A DNA stretch of 64,000 bases from Desulfonatronum thiodismutans (lineage in GTDB: Bacteria; Desulfobacterota; Desulfovibrionia; Desulfovibrionales; Desulfonatronaceae): NCBI RefSeq assembly GCF_000717475.1, contig NZ_JPIK01000028.1, forward strand, positions 1-64,000, read 5' to 3'. A program made the position numbers and the translations under genes. The notes under the pieces were generated by a model that worked only from the letters and a program-made list of their open reading frames with translations, did no database searches and was not told where the DNA came from. How positions within the stretch are numbered: position 1 is the first letter of the stretch; every line of letters starts with the position of its first letter. Shown here piece after piece: positions 1-8,665 of the stretch.

Positions 1-900
1 CATTGTCCGCGGATGAGCGCGTCACAGTCCTTGAGATCTTACACAGCCAGCGTTTTCAGGACAGTACGCCGTATGAAATCTATGCCTCTCTTTTGGATGA
101 AGGTCGGATGCTCTGTTCCATCAGCACCATGTATAGGCTTCTCCGGCAAGAAGGTGAGAACCAGGGCCGTAGGCGACAAACAGCCAGGACCCATTATGAA
201 AAACCCGAATTACTGGCCACGGCTCCCAATCAAGTTTGGTCCTGGGATATCACCAAACTCAAGGGGCCACGAAAATGGAACTATTTCTACCTCTACGTGA
301 TCATGGACATCTACAGCCGGTACGTTACCGGGTGGATGATTGCCTCTCGAGAATCACAAAGCCTGGCCAAGCGCTTGATCGAGGAATCCTGCGAAAAGCA
401 GAATATCGCCCAAGGTCAGTTGACCATCCATGCCGATCGCGGCCCCAGCATGCGCTCAAAAACCGTTGCCCAACTCTTGGCTGACCTGGGCATCACGAAA
501 ACCCATAGCAGGCCTTATACGAGCAATGACAACCCATTCTCGGAATCTCAGTTCAAAACCTTGAAATATCATTCCTGTTTCCCTGGAAACTTTGGTTCAC
601 AAGAAGACGCTTTGGCCTACGGCAGAACCTTTTTCCCTTGGTATAACGAGGAGCATCGGCACAGCGGTATCGGATTCATGACGCCCGAGCAGGTTCATCA
701 CGGCATCGTCCCACAAATCCTGGAAACCCGGTCAAACGCCATGACACAAGCTTTCCTTGCTAATCCCATCAGATGGAATGGCCGTCACCCTGAACTGCCC
801 AAAATCCTCCGGCCCCAAGAAGCGGTCTGGATCAACCCTCCAACCATGATGAAAACGCTACACTAATTTTATGGACCTGGCTGTCTCACTTTCATTGACA
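1..900 (+). mobile_element. IS3-family insertion sequence, right part
   Basis: The window opens inside an insertion sequence; only its right portion is present. It holds the 3' part of a DDE transposase, and about 34 bases after the stop the sequence ...TTCATTGACA ends at 900. Read inward from that end it begins TGTCAATGAAAGTGAGACAG, a plausible right terminal inverted repeat with the TG...CA ends usual in IS3-like elements. The left end lies outside the window, so neither the inverted repeat pair nor a target duplication can be checked. The element stops about 120 bases upstream of cas3. Confidence 0.7.
3..866 (+). CDS. IS3-family transposase OrfB (partial, integrase core)
   Basis: This DDE recombinase domain catalyses strand transfer during transposition of the insertion sequence. 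The readable protein has the acidic triad of an rve integrase core: D82 in WSWDIT, D145 in HADRG and E181 in NPFSESQF. The last two are separated by 35 residues, which is the DD35E spacing of IS3-type enzymes. The ORF begins at a TTG at base 3, but the reading frame runs off the left edge, and in IS3 elements OrfB is normally made by frameshifting from OrfA, so the true N-terminus is almost certainly upstream. No internal stop or frameshift is seen, so the copy may be active. Confidence 0.85.
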   Translation: MSADERVTVLEILHSQRFQDSTPYEIYASLLDEGRMLCSISTMYRLLRQEGENQGRRRQTARTHYEKPELLATAPNQVWSWDITKLKGPRKWNYFYLYVIMDIYSRYVTGWMIASRESQSLAKRLIEESCEKQNIAQGQLTIHADRGPSMRSKTVAQLLADLGITKTHSRPYTSNDNPFSESQFKTLKYHSCFPGNFGSQEDALAYGRTFFPWYNEEHRHSGIGFMTPEQVHHGIVPQILETRSNAMTQAFLANPIRWNGRHPELPKILRPQEAVWINPPTMMKTLH

Positions 901-931
901 CATTCCGCTTCAATTATTTCAAGTTGTATTA

Positions 932-956
932 CCTCAGACTATTCAATAGTCAGAGG
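932..956. promoter_or_regulatory. Imperfect palindrome upstream of cas3 (site 1)
   Basis: The arms CCTCAGACTATT and AATAGTCAGAGG are separated by one base and pair at 11 of 12 positions. The site lies about 70 bases before the cas3 start, between the insertion sequence end and the operon. It could be an operator for a dimeric regulator or a hairpin in the leader transcript; nothing in the sequence tells these apart. Confidence 0.45.
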
Positions 957-962
957 ACCACG

Positions 963-983
963 GTGAATGTATGGTACATGCAC
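963..983. promoter_or_regulatory. Imperfect palindrome upstream of cas3 (site 2)
   Basis: The arms GTGAATGTA and TACATGCAC flank TGG and match at 8 of 9 positions. The site begins seven bases after site 1 and ends 38 bases before the cas3 ATG. Two unrelated near-palindromes side by side in a 120-base gap suggest control of the cas operon. Confidence 0.4.
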
Positions 984-1021
984 AGTGTTGGCGGCCTTCT
1001 GAAAACAATTACGGAGGGTAA

Positions 1022-3619
1022 ATGGACTTTGCCGCAGGATTCTCTCGACTGACCGGTTTTTCCCCACTGAAGTGGCAAACCCGATTATTCACGGACTGCT
1101 TTTCAAGAGGAATTGTCCCAGCAGCCGTTGATTTACCTACGGGACTGGGGAAGACATCCGTCATGGCCATCTGGAAGCTGGCGTTGGACTCCGGTGCCAG
1201 TCTGCCGAGACGTCTGATATATGTTGTCGATCGCAGAGCCGTGGTGGATCAAGCCACCACGGAGGCTGAAAAGATCAAGGCGGCATACGGCGACACGGCA
1301 TTGCGAGTGAGCACCTTGCGCGGCCAGCACGTTGATAACCGGGAGTGGCTGGACGACCCGTCAGCTTCAGCCATTATCGTTGGTACCGTGGACATGATCG
1401 GATCACGGCTCCTTTTTTCCGGGTATGGCGTATCGCGGAAAATGCGCCCTTATCATGCCGGCTTGCTGGGGATCGACTCGTTGATCGTCCTTGACGAGTC
1501 GCATCTTGTTCCGCCTTTTGAACGACTGATGGAAGCCATTGAAACAGAGACGGCTCTGTATGGTCCGCGCGGCGAGGTGGATCGTGAGATATTGCCCCGG
1601 TTCAGGCTTCTTTCTCTGTCGGCCACTGGCCGGGCGCGGCAAGGCGTTGTTTTCAGCCTGAACAAGAACAAGGACGATCTGAACGACGAAATCGTCACCA
1701 AGCGACTCCGAGCCAAGAAAAAATTGACCCTTGTTCCGGCGGGAGAAAAAAAACTGGAAAACAAGCTGGTTGAAGAGGCATGGAACCTGTCCGGACAAGG
1801 CACGGAGCCTGTCCGAATTATCATCTATTGCAACGAGCGCAAAGTGGCGGAAAAGGTCCATGCAGACCTTTTGAAGAGAGGCAAGGGCATCCCATACGAT
1901 AACATCCAGCTACTTGTCGGCGGGCGTCGAGTCCGGGAGAGGTCCGACGCGGCCCGGCAACTTGAACAACTTGGCTTCCTCGCGGGAAGCACTGTGCAAC
2001 TCGAGAAACCCGCGTTTCTCGTTGCCACGTCCGCTGGCGAAGTGGGCATTGATCTGGACGCGGATCACATGGTTTGCGATCTGGTACCATGGGAACGGAT
2101 GGTTCAGCGTTTTGGCCGAGTCAACCGCAGAGGCCTGGGGAATGCGAGGATCATCGTCGTCCACGAAGGCGAGCCGAAACCGAAAAAGGCGGGAGAAGCA
2201 GAGCAGGCCGAGACAACGGCAATGATTGCTTGGCGTTGTTGCGACCTTTTCGAGGAACTGGAGAATGACGACGATGGAATAGACGTCAGCCCATGGGCCT
2301 TGCTGGAATTGAAACATCGAGCTGCCATGGATACCAAGTTGCTTGACTTGATCGAATCCGCCACCACCCCGCCTCCGCTTTACCCAGCTCTGACCAGAGC
2401 GCTTGTCGATGCCTGGTCCATGACCTCCCTGGAGAAACATACGGGCAGGCCTGAAATCGGGCCCTGGCTGCGCGGTTGGGTTGATGAAAAGCCGCAAACA
2501 GCCGTTGTCTGGCGTGCATATCTCCCCGTACGTACCAAAGGTCAGCCTGCAACAAGGGAGGATGTGGAAGGCTACTTCGAAGCCGCTCCGCCGCATCTCA
2601 GTGAGAAGCTGGAAGCTGAAACCTGGAAAGTTGTGGAGTGGGTCACGAAATGTGCGGCAACGGCAGACCAAACCAATCGACTGTCTAAAAATGGCATCGT
2701 GGCTTTCGCCTTGACGCCAAGCGGTGATTTAAAAGCCAGTTTTTCCCTGAAAGAACTTCTGGAAGCCGATAAAGCGAGGAAAGATCAATTCAACAGGTTG
2801 CTTGCCAGCGCGACGCTGGTACTTGACGCACGGCTCGGCGGGTTGCGCAACGGCCTTCTTGATCCAAAAATCAGCGATGCTGTCACGGAAATTGGCGATG
2901 TTGGCGCGTGGCGGGAGATACCGTTTCGGGTGACCAGCAACGCCGAGGCGGATGCTCAACAGGCTGGTGATAAAATATCCTTTGCCTTCGTTACCAAGCG
3001 TTCTCCCGAGGGTATTGATGAAGAACGACTTGAAGTGATCACAGTCACGACCGAGGAAAGCCGGGCCACGGCCAGTCGCCCCCAGTTGCTGGAAGAACAC
3101 CTTGCCTGGGCCGAAGCACAGGCGAGACACTTGGCCAAAGCTTTGGGCCTCCCTGATGAATATGCCGAAGTTCTTGCCCTGGCCGCTAAGCTGCACGACG
3201 AGGGCAAGCGGGCAAACCGCTGGCAGTGCGCTTTCAATGCGCCGAATGACGGAATCTACGCGAAAACCAAAGGACCGGTCTTCCCTGCCCGCCTTGGCGG
3301 TTACCGCCACGAATTTGGCACATTGCACCGTACTCTGAACAACCGTGATGTCCATCTATTGCCTGATCATTTGCGCGATTTGGTCCTGCACCTGATCGTT
3401 TCGCATCATGGTCATGCCCGCCCGGTGGTTCCCACCGAAGGATGTGAGGACGCTCCGCCTTCCCAGCTCATAGATAGGGCGAGAGAGACTGCCATTCGAT
3501 TTGCACGTCTTCAGAAACAGTGGGGGCCGTGGGGGCTGGCTTGGTGGGAGTCACTACTCCGAGCCGCGGACCAACAGGCATCCAGAAGAAACGACAATTT
3601 GGAGGCAAACAATGGCTGA
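1022..3619 (+). CDS. cas3: Type I-G CRISPR nuclease-helicase Cas3
   Basis: Cas3 unwinds and degrades target DNA after Cascade binds it. The helicase part comes first: Walker A with PTGLGKTS near residues 39-46, a DESH box at 158-161 and SAT at 200-202. A C-terminal HD nuclease follows, with KLHDEGK around H725-D726 and VSHHGH around H795-H796. Helicase first and HD last is the arrangement of the GSU0051-like Cas3 of subtype I-G (formerly I-U), the reverse of the common HD-helicase order. The ATG at 1022 follows GGAGGG at a suitable distance. The stop overlaps the start of csb3 by 8 bases, so translation is probably coupled. All motifs look intact. Confidence 0.93.
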   Translation: MDFAAGFSRLTGFSPLKWQTRLFTDCFSRGIVPAAVDLPTGLGKTSVMAIWKLALDSGASLPRRLIYVVDRRAVVDQATTEAEKIKAAYGDTALRVSTLRGQHVDNREWLDDPSASAIIVGTVDMIGSRLLFSGYGVSRKMRPYHAGLLGIDSLIVLDESHLVPPFERLMEAIETETALYGPRGEVDREILPRFRLLSLSATGRARQGVVFSLNKNKDDLNDEIVTKRLRAKKKLTLVPAGEKKLENKLVEEAWNLSGQGTEPVRIIIYCNERKVAEKVHADLLKRGKGIPYDNIQLLVGGRRVRERSDAARQLEQLGFLAGSTVQLEKPAFLVATSAGEVGIDLDADHMVCDLVPWERMVQRFGRVNRRGLGNARIIVVHEGEPKPKKAGEAEQAETTAMIAWRCCDLFEELENDDDGIDVSPWALLELKHRAAMDTKLLDLIESATTPPPLYPALTRALVDAWSMTSLEKHTGRPEIGPWLRGWVDEKPQTAVVWRAYLPVRTKGQPATREDVEGYFEAAPPHLSEKLEAETWKVVEWVTKCAATADQTNRLSKNGIVAFALTPSGDLKASFSLKELLEADKARKDQFNRLLASATLVLDARLGGLRNGLLDPKISDAVTEIGDVGAWREIPFRVTSNAEADAQQAGDKISFAFVTKRSPEGIDEERLEVITVTTEESRATASRPQLLEEHLAWAEAQARHLAKALGLPDEYAEVLALAAKLHDEGKRANRWQCAFNAPNDGIYAKTKGPVFPARLGGYRHEFGTLHRTLNNRDVHLLPDHLRDLVLHLIVSHHGHARPVVPTEGCEDAPPSQLIDRARETAIRFARLQKQWGPWGLAWWESLLRAADQQASRRNDNLEANNG

Positions 3620-4481
3620 AGCTGATATTCCCGTCGATCTGTTCAACCCAGGCCAAGTCTTTGCTTGCCTTGGCTTTCTCGAAGCAGCGAACATTCTGCT
3701 GGGCGACGCTGAAGGTGGATTTGACTGGAGCGATGAAAGTAATGTGCGGTTCCGTCTTCGTACTGCGGATGCTGAAAACCCTTTTAGGACAACCATTCTT
3801 TTTCTAGCTAATGCCAAGGTGAGCAGCATTACTCCAAAATGTTCAGAGCTACGAACAGAAAAATGGAATATTCCATCAATTATACAAGATTATAATTATC
3901 ATTTTTCATATAACAAGCCAAATAGCCCTGCAACATTACCCGCAGTATTACAAGATGAGAATGGAAGAATGTTGATTATTGACCATTGGGGCGACTCAAC
4001 GACACGTGATTCAGTAAAATTTTGGGCTGGTTCAGGTGGATATCCTGGCGTTGCTCTTCTGAATGATGCTATTCAATCCTTGAATGGTGATTTTGACGAA
4101 ATATCAAGAAATCCATTTATATTTACCACAAAACAGAGTAGCAGCTTTCGATTTGACTGGCGGAGAGACTATATACCTCTCGATTGCGGATTCTCTCCAA
4201 ACTCACATAACAACATGACAATGATTGGATATCCAATAGTAGAGATACTTGCTTCTATCGGTCTAACAAATTCGCGTCCAGAAAGAATTGATAAGCTAAA
4301 TTACAGGTATTCTGCCTTAGGTATTTTTTCAGATAGTATTTTTTTCGACAAGATTTTTCTACGTGCTGGACTTGGCGGAGCAAATCTTCCATTTGAAAAA
4401 CGTTGTTTTCGAATGCGCCTTGGATGGCCAGGACAGATTAATCAGGCCAGATGCATAATTGAAACCTATGAGGAGTCATGA
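3612..4481 (+). CDS. csb3: Type I-G Cascade subunit Csb3 (Cas8u2 family)
   Basis: By position (directly after I-G cas3 and before csb1) and size (289 residues) this is the GSU0052-type subunit, which fills the Cas8-like role in the I-G effector complex. I see no strong catalytic motif; the identification rests mostly on order, with the start MAEADIPVDLFNPGQVFACL being typical of the group. The ATG at 3612 is preceded by GGAGG and lies inside the last codons of cas3. From about 3830 to 4460 the gene is markedly AT-rich (runs such as ATTATAATTATCATTTTTC) compared with the GC-rich genes around it, suggesting a separate origin or fast divergence of this subunit. No stop or frameshift interrupts it. 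Confidence 0.75.
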   Translation: MAEADIPVDLFNPGQVFACLGFLEAANILLGDAEGGFDWSDESNVRFRLRTADAENPFRTTILFLANAKVSSITPKCSELRTEKWNIPSIIQDYNYHFSYNKPNSPATLPAVLQDENGRMLIIDHWGDSTTRDSVKFWAGSGGYPGVALLNDAIQSLNGDFDEISRNPFIFTTKQSSSFRFDWRRDYIPLDCGFSPNSHNNMTMIGYPIVEILASIGLTNSRPERIDKLNYRYSALGIFSDSIFFDKIFLRAGLGGANLPFEKRCFRMRLGWPGQINQARCIIETYEES

Positions 4482-4483
4482 TC

Positions 4484-5605
4484 ATGAGTACTACAGAAAA
4501 ATTGTCAAACGACGTCCTTGCTTCTTGGGCTAACGAAAAGGACGGACCTGTTGCCTTACATCTGAAACAAAAACTCATCTCCGTGGAGGGTGAACGTTCA
4601 GTAGTTTTTCCTCCAACCTATGCGGATATTGGATACAACATCGATCAAATTGCTGATGGGACAAAAGTCGTTACGATTGACAGTGTCGGTTCTCAAGCAA
4701 ACCGTATTGAACCGATATTCAAAAGGGATAAAGACGGCAATTCTGCTGAAAATAATCCGTTCGCTTCCCTTGTCCCCCAAATAGACATTGAATATGCGAG
4801 TCATAAAACTGTTTCGATTTTTGAAGTGGGTCATCGCCTGGGTGATGCGCTCATTCGTTGCGTCGGTGGTACAGCTACCGATGACCGAAATGATGAATTT
4901 GACCTGCGCGAAGCTGCCCAGCATGCCTTTAGGCAGCTTCTTGATCACAACGACTTCACGGGAATCGCAAAAATTGCGCCTACATCTCTTGTCTTTGGTG
5001 TCTGGGATTCTCGAGATACACAGGCAAAAGTGCCCCGTATTCTACAGTCAAACATTCGTGCCTGGGATGTTACAGAATTGCATCGTTCGGCACAGTATAA
5101 TCCCCCCCTCGATTACTCGGTTTTGGATGTGTTCGGTGAAGAAGAAAAGGCCAAGCAGGAGGGCGACCCTAAAAGTCCTCTTGCCAAGCGCGGGTTTGTG
5201 CATGTTCCCGCTGGGAAAGCGCACGGCGGGGTGATTGCAAATGGGCCGATCGAGCGTGACGTGACCGTCAACCTCGTCGCTTTGCGCCGACTTGTTGGCG
5301 CTGACGCTGAGAAACTGCGCTCCTATATCCTCGGCCTTGCCCTTGTCGCCGCGACTGCACCACTTGATCCTTTTCTGCGTCAAGGATGCCTCCTGGTTCC
5401 AGACGTAAACTCCCCAGCCCAATGGATGGTTGTTGAGCGGACCGGAGAACGGAAGCCTGTTGACCTGAACAAGGATATTGCCCTGAAGTTTGCGGAGGTT
5501 GCATCGAAGAATTTCGGCGTAGGCCCCAGCTACAAAGTCATGTTTGATCGAGATCGCGCTAAAGAAGACGCAAAGAAGGCTGATAAAAAGAGCAAGACCG
5601 CATGA
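4484..5605 (+). CDS. csb1: Type I-G Cascade backbone protein Cas7 (Csb1, GSU0053 family)
   Basis: This is the repeated RNA-binding backbone subunit of the I-G Cascade, coating the spacer part of the crRNA. The 373-residue protein has the expected features of the GSU0053 family: a central NPFASLVPQI-type segment, the stretch SLVFGVWDSR, and a lysine-rich C-terminus (KKADKKSKTA). Two in-frame starts exist, at 4478 and 4484. AGGAG at 4471-4475 is only 2 bases from the first but 8 from the second, so 4484 is preferred; the csb3 stop then lies 2 bases upstream. The stop overlaps the ATG of csb2 by 4 bases. The first part of the gene is still somewhat AT-rich, like csb3. Confidence 0.88.
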   Translation: MSTTEKLSNDVLASWANEKDGPVALHLKQKLISVEGERSVVFPPTYADIGYNIDQIADGTKVVTIDSVGSQANRIEPIFKRDKDGNSAENNPFASLVPQIDIEYASHKTVSIFEVGHRLGDALIRCVGGTATDDRNDEFDLREAAQHAFRQLLDHNDFTGIAKIAPTSLVFGVWDSRDTQAKVPRILQSNIRAWDVTELHRSAQYNPPLDYSVLDVFGEEEKAKQEGDPKSPLAKRGFVHVPAGKAHGGVIANGPIERDVTVNLVALRRLVGADAEKLRSYILGLALVAATAPLDPFLRQGCLLVPDVNSPAQWMVVERTGERKPVDLNKDIALKFAEVASKNFGVGPSYKVMFDRDRAKEDAKKADKKSKTA

Positions 5606-7824
5606 GGTCGGCCATGTACAGCCTCCTTATTTCTGTACGCTTTCATACCGGCCGATTTCACGGATTGGATACTGACGGTCGTCCTGAATGGCCGCCTTCC
5701 CCGGCTAGGTTGTTCCAGGCACTTGTCGCCAGTGCTGCCAAAGGGTCCAGCCTTTCTCCTGATGATCAGGCTGCCTTGGCATGGCTGGAAGGACTTGAAC
5801 CACCAGTCATCGCCGCGCCCTCAGTTCGCAAAGGGCAATCCTATCACACCTACATGCCGAACAATGACCTGGATACGGTACAGGGCGACCCCTCTCGTAT
5901 TGCCGAGGTCCGCTCGGCGACAAAACGCTTTCACCCGTTGATCTTTGATCGCGACATTCCCTTGCTTTATGCGTGGCGCTTTTCGGAAGACACAGGACAA
6001 GCCGAGAGTATCCGAAGCATGGCCGACCATCTTTACCAGTTGGGCCGGGGAGTGGATATGGCCTGGGCGGTTGCCGAGGTGCTTGATCAGGAAGTCGTTG
6101 AAACTCGTCTCTCATCTCATCCCGGATTCATCTACCGACCCGCTCTTCAGGGGCGAGGCATACGACTCGCTGCTCCGCAAAAGGCTTCCCTCGTCAGCCT
6201 GATCGAACGACACCAAAAAAGCTGTTCTCGTTTCACTGCTTTGGTCGTTCTGCCTCCGACTAAGCAAGGCTCTTTGAAAACCAAGGTTGAATACACATTT
6301 TCCCAACCACCCAAGCCCCGGTTTCGCCAAGTACCCTACCAGTGCCCACCTGCAAGATTGTTGTATGAAGCACGAACTACGACGAAACAGGCATCTTTCA
6401 TATCCTGGCCGCTGACCGAGGCCGTGAGATATGTTGAGCTGATACGCAACGGCACCGCTGACAAGTTGAAGACCGCCCTGCCGAGCAAGGCGGTCACGAT
6501 CCTCCGGGTCTTCGGACTTTGCCGTGACGCAACTGACTCGGACAAGGCAGGCAGGCTTCGAATCATCCCCCTGCCGTCCATCGGCCATACCCATGCGGAT
6601 CGAGGCATTCGCCGCCTGTTGGTTGAAATCCCCCCGGATTGCCCATTGGAAACCGACGATGTGAATTGGGCGTTTTCAGGATTTGGACCGCATGACCTGG
6701 AAACAGGCGAGGTACCGTGGATGCTGGTGCCTGCCGAGGACGATACAATGCTCGCTCATTACGGGATCGGCGAGCCGGATCGCCATTCGTATCGGAAATG
6801 GCGAACAGTAACGCCCGTTGCTTTGCCGACTGTCCGATCACATGGGCGTAGCACGGGTTCCGAACGGGCGGAAAACGAACAGCAGGCAGTTCTGGCCTTT
6901 TCCCAGGCACTTCGTCATGCGGGGTTGCCTTCCATGCCCACGGCCATACGGGTCCAGCGTGAACCGTTCGAAGCCAAAGGCTCGCTTGCGGAGAACTTTG
7001 CTCCAGGTACTCGTTTTGGATCAAACAGACTCTGGCATGTAGAGCTTTCTTACGAACAGCCGATGTCCGGTCCCATGCTTGTTGGTGACGGACGTTACCT
7101 CGGATTGGGACTTTTCCAGCCGGTCAAGTCGCCCCAAGATATTCATGCCTTTTCTATTGTCGAAGGGCTATCGCCCCAAGCTGAATACTTTCAGATCGCC
7201 AGCGCTCTGCGCCGGGCAGTGATGTCCCTTGTCCAGTCAAAGCTTGGGCTCCGTAAGCCCTTGCCGCTGTTCTTCTGCGGACATGAATCCGATGGTTCAC
7301 CTGCCCGGCGAGGCGGCAAAGCGCACTTGGCCTTTGCCTTTGACCAGCCAAGACAACGTCTTCTCGTCATTGCGCCGCACCGCATGGAAGGGCGGATACC
7401 GCACTCTCATGAACGCGATCATTTAAGGTTGCTCGACGCGGCCCTTGCAGGGTTAAACGAATTACGTGCCGGTCCCTCAGGTTTGCTCAAACTGCGACCG
7501 ACGATCATTGACACCGCAACAGACCCCGTGTTTGCCCTCGCGACATGTTGGTCCACCCTGACAGCGTATCGTCCGTGTCGACACGCTAAACGCATGACAT
7601 CGGAACAGGCGATTATTGAAGATATTGTATCCGATCTTCATCGTCGTGGCCTGCCCAAACCGCAAAGTGTCGAAGCGACCAAGATAAGCAAAGGGCCGAA
7701 AGGCGGTCTTTGCGCACACCTGAATCTGTTTTTTTCGGTTGGCATACACGGGCCATTATTACTTGGAAAAAATTGCAATTTGGGTGGAGGGCTGTTTGTG
7801 GTCAATCCAGCCATTTCAAGGTGA
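5602..7824 (+). CDS. csb2: Type I-G Cas5-Cas6 fusion (Csb2, GSU0054 family)
   Basis: In subtype I-G one protein combines a Cas5-like subunit, which holds the crRNA 5' handle, with a Cas6-like ribonuclease that processes pre-crRNA; no separate cas6 occurs in this locus, which fits. The N-terminus MYSLLISVRFHTGRFHG and the early WPPSPARLFQALVA segment are characteristic of the family. At 740 residues it is longer than the family's usual size as I recall it. The ATG at 5602 overlaps the csb1 stop (ATGA), but the ATG at 5614, with GAGGT 5 bases upstream, matches the family N-terminus better and may be the real start. It ends 4 bases before the Bro-N gene. Confidence 0.88.
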   Translation: MRSAMYSLLISVRFHTGRFHGLDTDGRPEWPPSPARLFQALVASAAKGSSLSPDDQAALAWLEGLEPPVIAAPSVRKGQSYHTYMPNNDLDTVQGDPSRIAEVRSATKRFHPLIFDRDIPLLYAWRFSEDTGQAESIRSMADHLYQLGRGVDMAWAVAEVLDQEVVETRLSSHPGFIYRPALQGRGIRLAAPQKASLVSLIERHQKSCSRFTALVVLPPTKQGSLKTKVEYTFSQPPKPRFRQVPYQCPPARLLYEARTTTKQASFISWPLTEAVRYVELIRNGTADKLKTALPSKAVTILRVFGLCRDATDSDKAGRLRIIPLPSIGHTHADRGIRRLLVEIPPDCPLETDDVNWAFSGFGPHDLETGEVPWMLVPAEDDTMLAHYGIGEPDRHSYRKWRTVTPVALPTVRSHGRSTGSERAENEQQAVLAFSQALRHAGLPSMPTAIRVQREPFEAKGSLAENFAPGTRFGSNRLWHVELSYEQPMSGPMLVGDGRYLGLGLFQPVKSPQDIHAFSIVEGLSPQAEYFQIASALRRAVMSLVQSKLGLRKPLPLFFCGHESDGSPARRGGKAHLAFAFDQPRQRLLVIAPHRMEGRIPHSHERDHLRLLDAALAGLNELRAGPSGLLKLRPTIIDTATDPVFALATCWSTLTAYRPCRHAKRMTSEQAIIEDIVSDLHRRGLPKPQSVEATKISKGPKGGLCAHLNLFFSVGIHGPLLLGKNCNLGGGLFVVNPAISR

Positions 7825-7828
7825 GCCT

Positions 7829-8665
7829 ATGGAAACAAAACTGGCGGTTTTCAAGAAAAGGGAAATTAGACGAATCCTGCACAACGACGAATGGTGGTTT
7901 TCAATTGTAGATGTTTGCGGAGTTTTGACCGAAAGCGCGGATGCCGGGGCTTATTGGCGTAAACTCAAACAAAGGCTGAATGAAGAAGGCAGTGAAGTCG
8001 TGACATTTTGTCACGGGTTGAAGCTGACGGCGCCGGACGGCAAGTTGAGGAAAACCGACTGCGCCAATACTGAAACCATCTTCCGCATCATCCAATCCAT
8101 TCCCTCGCCCAAGGCCGAACCCTTCAAGCGCTGGCTGGCCAAGGTTGGATACGAGCGGGTCCAGGAGATCGAGGATCCGGAACTGGCTTCCAAGCGGACC
8201 AAGGCCCTTTATAGGGCCAAAGGGTATTCGGAGGCCTGGATCGAGAAGCGAATGCGCGGCATTGCGGTGCGGGCGGAGCTGACGGATGAATGGAAGCGTC
8301 GCGGGGTGGAGGAGGAACCGGAGTACGCCATCCTCACCGCTGAAATTTCCAAGGCCGCCTTCGGGCTGACTCCCGGCGAGTACAAGGAACTGAAGGGGTT
8401 GAAGCGCGAGAATCTCCGCGACCACATGACCGATCTGGAACTGATTTTCTCCATGCTCGGCGAAGCGGCCACGACCGAGATCGCCCGCAAACAGGATGCG
8501 CAAGGCTTTGTCGAAAACAAGGGCGCGGCCCGAAAGGGCGGGCGCATCGCCGGGGATGCCAGGGAGAAACTTGAAATTGAAACGGGAACCAGGGTGGTTA
8601 CCGAAGACAACTATCTGACCGAACCGGAAAGCAGGAAACGTCTCACCGGGAAGAAATCCACATGA
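7829..8665 (+). CDS. Bro-N / DinD-like protein embedded in the cas operon
   Basis: The first ~110 residues resemble the Bro-N domain of phage antirepressors and the DNA-damage-inducible protein DinD: a short beta-rich start, then EWWFSIVDVCGVL, a region with AYWRKLKQRLNEEG, and TIFRIIQSIPSPKAEPFKRWLA. The C-terminal part (about 115-278) is charged and helical, with a DinD-like SKAAFGLTPGEYKELKGLKR segment. It is not a recognised cas gene. The ATG at 7829 follows AAGGTGAG; the start is 4 bases after the csb2 stop, and the TGA overlaps the cas4-cas1 ATG by 4 bases, so it is co-translated with the adaptation genes. A regulatory DNA-binding role is inference; a host-factor or anti-phage function is also possible. 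Confidence 0.8.
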   Translation: METKLAVFKKREIRRILHNDEWWFSIVDVCGVLTESADAGAYWRKLKQRLNEEGSEVVTFCHGLKLTAPDGKLRKTDCANTETIFRIIQSIPSPKAEPFKRWLAKVGYERVQEIEDPELASKRTKALYRAKGYSEAWIEKRMRGIAVRAELTDEWKRRGVEEEPEYAILTAEISKAAFGLTPGEYKELKGLKRENLRDHMTDLELIFSMLGEAATTEIARKQDAQGFVENKGAARKGGRIAGDAREKLEIETGTRVVTEDNYLTEPESRKRLTGKKST

